From: an uncultured Lachnospiraceae bacterium
Lineage (GTDB): Bacteria; Bacillota; Clostridia; Lachnospirales; Lachnospiraceae
Direction of reading: 5' to 3'
Assembly (NCBI GenBank): GCA_946623295.1
Contig: CAMOQY010000057.1
Span: forward strand, 1 to 8,254
Length of the DNA: 8,254 nt
Numbering within the stretch: the stretch's first letter is position 1; every line of letters begins with the position of its first letter. This document shows positions 6,905 through 8,254 of this stretch, piece after piece. Made by a program: the position numbers and the translations under genes. The notes beneath the pieces were generated by a model that worked only from the letters and a program-made list of their open reading frames with translations, searched no databases and was not told the DNA's origin.

Positions 6905-6911
6905 GAAGGAG
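6905..6911 (+). promoter_or_regulatory. Ribosome binding site of the priming transferase gene
   Basis: GAAGGAG lies four bases before ATG 6916, a slightly short but workable spacing. A second in-frame ATG at 6931 is 19 bases away, too far, so 6916 is chosen. The site touches the 3' arm of the stem at 6887-6904. Confidence 0.65.
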
Positions 6912-6915
6912 ACCT

Positions 6916-8254
6916 ATGAAGCAGAAAAGCATGCAGAGCTGGCTCAAGCACCTGGATTTTATTTTCCTTGATCTGCTGGCCATAGAGGCATCGCTGATGA
7001 TCGCATATCTGATAAGATTCGGAAAAACGGATCTGTTTTCGTACCAGGAGTGGCGTATCATGGCGGTCATACTGCCGGTGATCGACCTGCTGGTGATGAT
7101 CCTGGGCTCGCCGCTCTCGGGGGTGCTCAGGCGCGGCTTTCTGAGAGAAGCCTTTGCCCTGTTAAAACAGATCCTGATCGTTACCGGCGTCCTGACTATC
7201 TATCTTTACGCCGCATATGAGGGAATCACCTACTCCCGTCTCGTCATAGGTCTGACGGGCGTCATCTACTGTGTCATCGCGTGGAGCCTGCGCGCTCTCT
7301 GGAAGAGATTCCTCCAGGGCAGGATCAAGAAAAACATCCGCCGCTTCGTGCTTGTGGGTGAGGGAGAACTTGCCGAAAGATTTGCCGCAAGCGTCCGGGA
7401 CATGGGGCCGGAGTGCGTTATCACGGCATCCTTCGGCGGTACCCGGATCGCAGAGCTTGAGGATTATCTGCGCAGCGACGACAGCGGCAGACGCATCGAG
7501 GTGGTCGCCGCCCTTTCCGCCGGAAGTGAAAAGCATATCCCGGAGATAGTCAATATATGTGAAAAATACGGCGTCCGCGTGGATGTGATCCCGTTTTACG
7601 CCGATATAATGAGCAGCAAGGCCTCCATCGAGGAATTCGGAAAGGTCAAGCTCGTGAATTTCAGGACGACTCCGCTTGATAATCTTACGAGCGCCATGAT
7701 AAAACGGATCTTTGATGTAGCAGCCAGCCTGCTGCTTATCATTCTTACCAGTCCTGTGATGCTTTTTGCGGCAGTCGGTACCAGACTTTCCGGCATAAAG
7801 AATGTTATTTTCAGGCAGGAGAGGGTCGGGAGAAACAGAAAGCTATTTAACATGTATAAATTCCGCTCCATGCGCGATACCGGCGAGGCGGACACGGCCT
7901 GGACCACGGATGACGATGCGAGAAAAACGCGCTTCGGCGCATTTCTGCGTAAATTCAGCATAGACGAGTTCCCGCAGTTTTTCAACGTTCTGCTGGGGCA
8001 GATGAGCCTCATCGGACCCAGGCCCGAGATACCTCACCACGTCGAGCATTTTATCAACGAGATCCCCCTCTACCAGGTGCGTCTGCAGGTGCGCCCGGGC
8101 ATCACCGGCTGGGCCCAGGTCAACGGCCTGCGCGGCGATACCGATATAGCCGAGCGCATCAGATACGATATCTGGTATATTGAAAACTGGAGCGTTTCAC
8201 TGGATATAAAGATCATCCTCAAGACGATATTCGGGGGCATGGTCAACAGCGAGA
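6916..8254 (+). CDS. Polyprenyl glycosylphosphotransferase (WbaP/WcaJ-like priming enzyme), 3' end cut by window
   Basis: Starts repeat-unit synthesis by transferring a sugar-1-phosphate from a nucleotide sugar to undecaprenyl phosphate at the cytoplasmic membrane face. The reading frame is open from ATG 6916 to the window edge (446 codons). Hydrophobic segments at about 13-33, 48-64, 80-100 and 107-128 form the N-terminal membrane bundle. A nucleotide-binding-like domain follows, with VGEGELA (147-153). KRIFDV (263-268) introduces the membrane helix of the catalytic domain. The core then shows FRQERVGR, YKFRSMR, FSIDEFPQ with the catalytic Asp350-Glu351 pair, SLIGPRPE (364-371) and RPGITGWAQV (393-402). 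This is the full domain set of large members of the family, and relatives usually end a few residues after the point reached here, so little is missing. The preferred sugar (glucose, galactose or another) cannot be told. Its place behind glf supports membership of the same operon. Confidence 0.95.
   Translation, partial: MKQKSMQSWLKHLDFIFLDLLAIEASLMIAYLIRFGKTDLFSYQEWRIMAVILPVIDLLVMILGSPLSGVLRRGFLREAFALLKQILIVTGVLTIYLYAAYEGITYSRLVIGLTGVIYCVIAWSLRALWKRFLQGRIKKNIRRFVLVGEGELAERFAASVRDMGPECVITASFGGTRIAELEDYLRSDDSGRRIEVVAALSAGSEKHIPEIVNICEKYGVRVDVIPFYADIMSSKASIEEFGKVKLVNFRTTPLDNLTSAMIKRIFDVAASLLLIILTSPVMLFAAVGTRLSGIKNVIFRQERVGRNRKLFNMYKFRSMRDTGEADTAWTTDDDARKTRFGAFLRKFSIDEFPQFFNVLLGQMSLIGPRPEIPHHVEHFINEIPLYQVRLQVRPGITGWAQVNGLRGDTDIAERIRYDIWYIENWSVSLDIKIILKTIFGGMVNSE

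Noticed and set aside
1..8254. Mobile elements, CRISPR arrays, tRNA or rRNA genes
   Set aside because: No transposase, direct-repeat array, cloverleaf or rRNA-like stretch was seen on either strand, and coding genes fill almost the whole window.

Overview
The window is a gene-dense piece of a surface-polysaccharide (capsule, exopolysaccharide or O-antigen-like) biosynthesis cluster. All seven genes lie on the + strand in one tightly packed unit. By eye the DNA is about 55-60 % GC, with many ATA (Ile) and AGA/AGG (Arg) codons, mostly purine-rich Shine-Dalgarno sites and some TTG starts. Together with the protein styles this suggests a moderately high-GC member of the Bacillota, most likely a gut-type clostridium. 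That is an inference from style, because no taxonomic marker gene is present.

Layout from left to right: (1) 11-1009, a family 2 glycosyltransferase; (2) 1029-2108, a GT-B glycosyltransferase of the Gtf3/WbbI-like galactofuranosyltransferase type; (3) 2120-3247, a second family 2 glycosyltransferase; (4) 3275-4717, a membrane-bound O-acyltransferase (MBOAT, AlgI/DltB-like); (5) 4704-5723, a membrane-anchored SGNH-like partner protein overlapping gene 4; (6) 5765-6880, UDP-galactopyranose mutase (glf); (7) 6916 to beyond the right edge, a polyprenyl-phosphate sugar-1-phosphate transferase that starts repeat-unit synthesis. No gene-free stretch exceeds 41 bases, and I see no promoter, terminator, RNA gene, mobile element or CRISPR array.

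The genes fit together as follows. The gene 7 enzyme would load the first sugar phosphate onto undecaprenyl phosphate at the inner face of the membrane. Genes 1-3 would extend the unit. Glf would make UDP-galactofuranose, which the gene 2 product is well placed to use. The MBOAT/SGNH pair would O-acylate the glycan in or outside the membrane. Flippase, polymerase and export genes are not in the window and presumably lie to either side. The likely product is an O-acylated, galactofuranose-containing polysaccharide.

The least expected signal is between the genes. Each of the four gaps longer than 15 bases (after genes 1, 3, 5 and 6) carries the heptamer GCGCCGG and can fold a short GC-rich stem-loop that begins within six bases of the preceding stop codon. 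No T-run follows, so these are not ordinary terminators. The other two junctions (11-base gap; 14-base overlap) lack it. Otherwise the region looks like an ordinary polysaccharide locus, with two further points: an SGNH protein whose expected catalytic Asp is Asn, and an MBOAT gene with a TTG start and no visible ribosome binding site.
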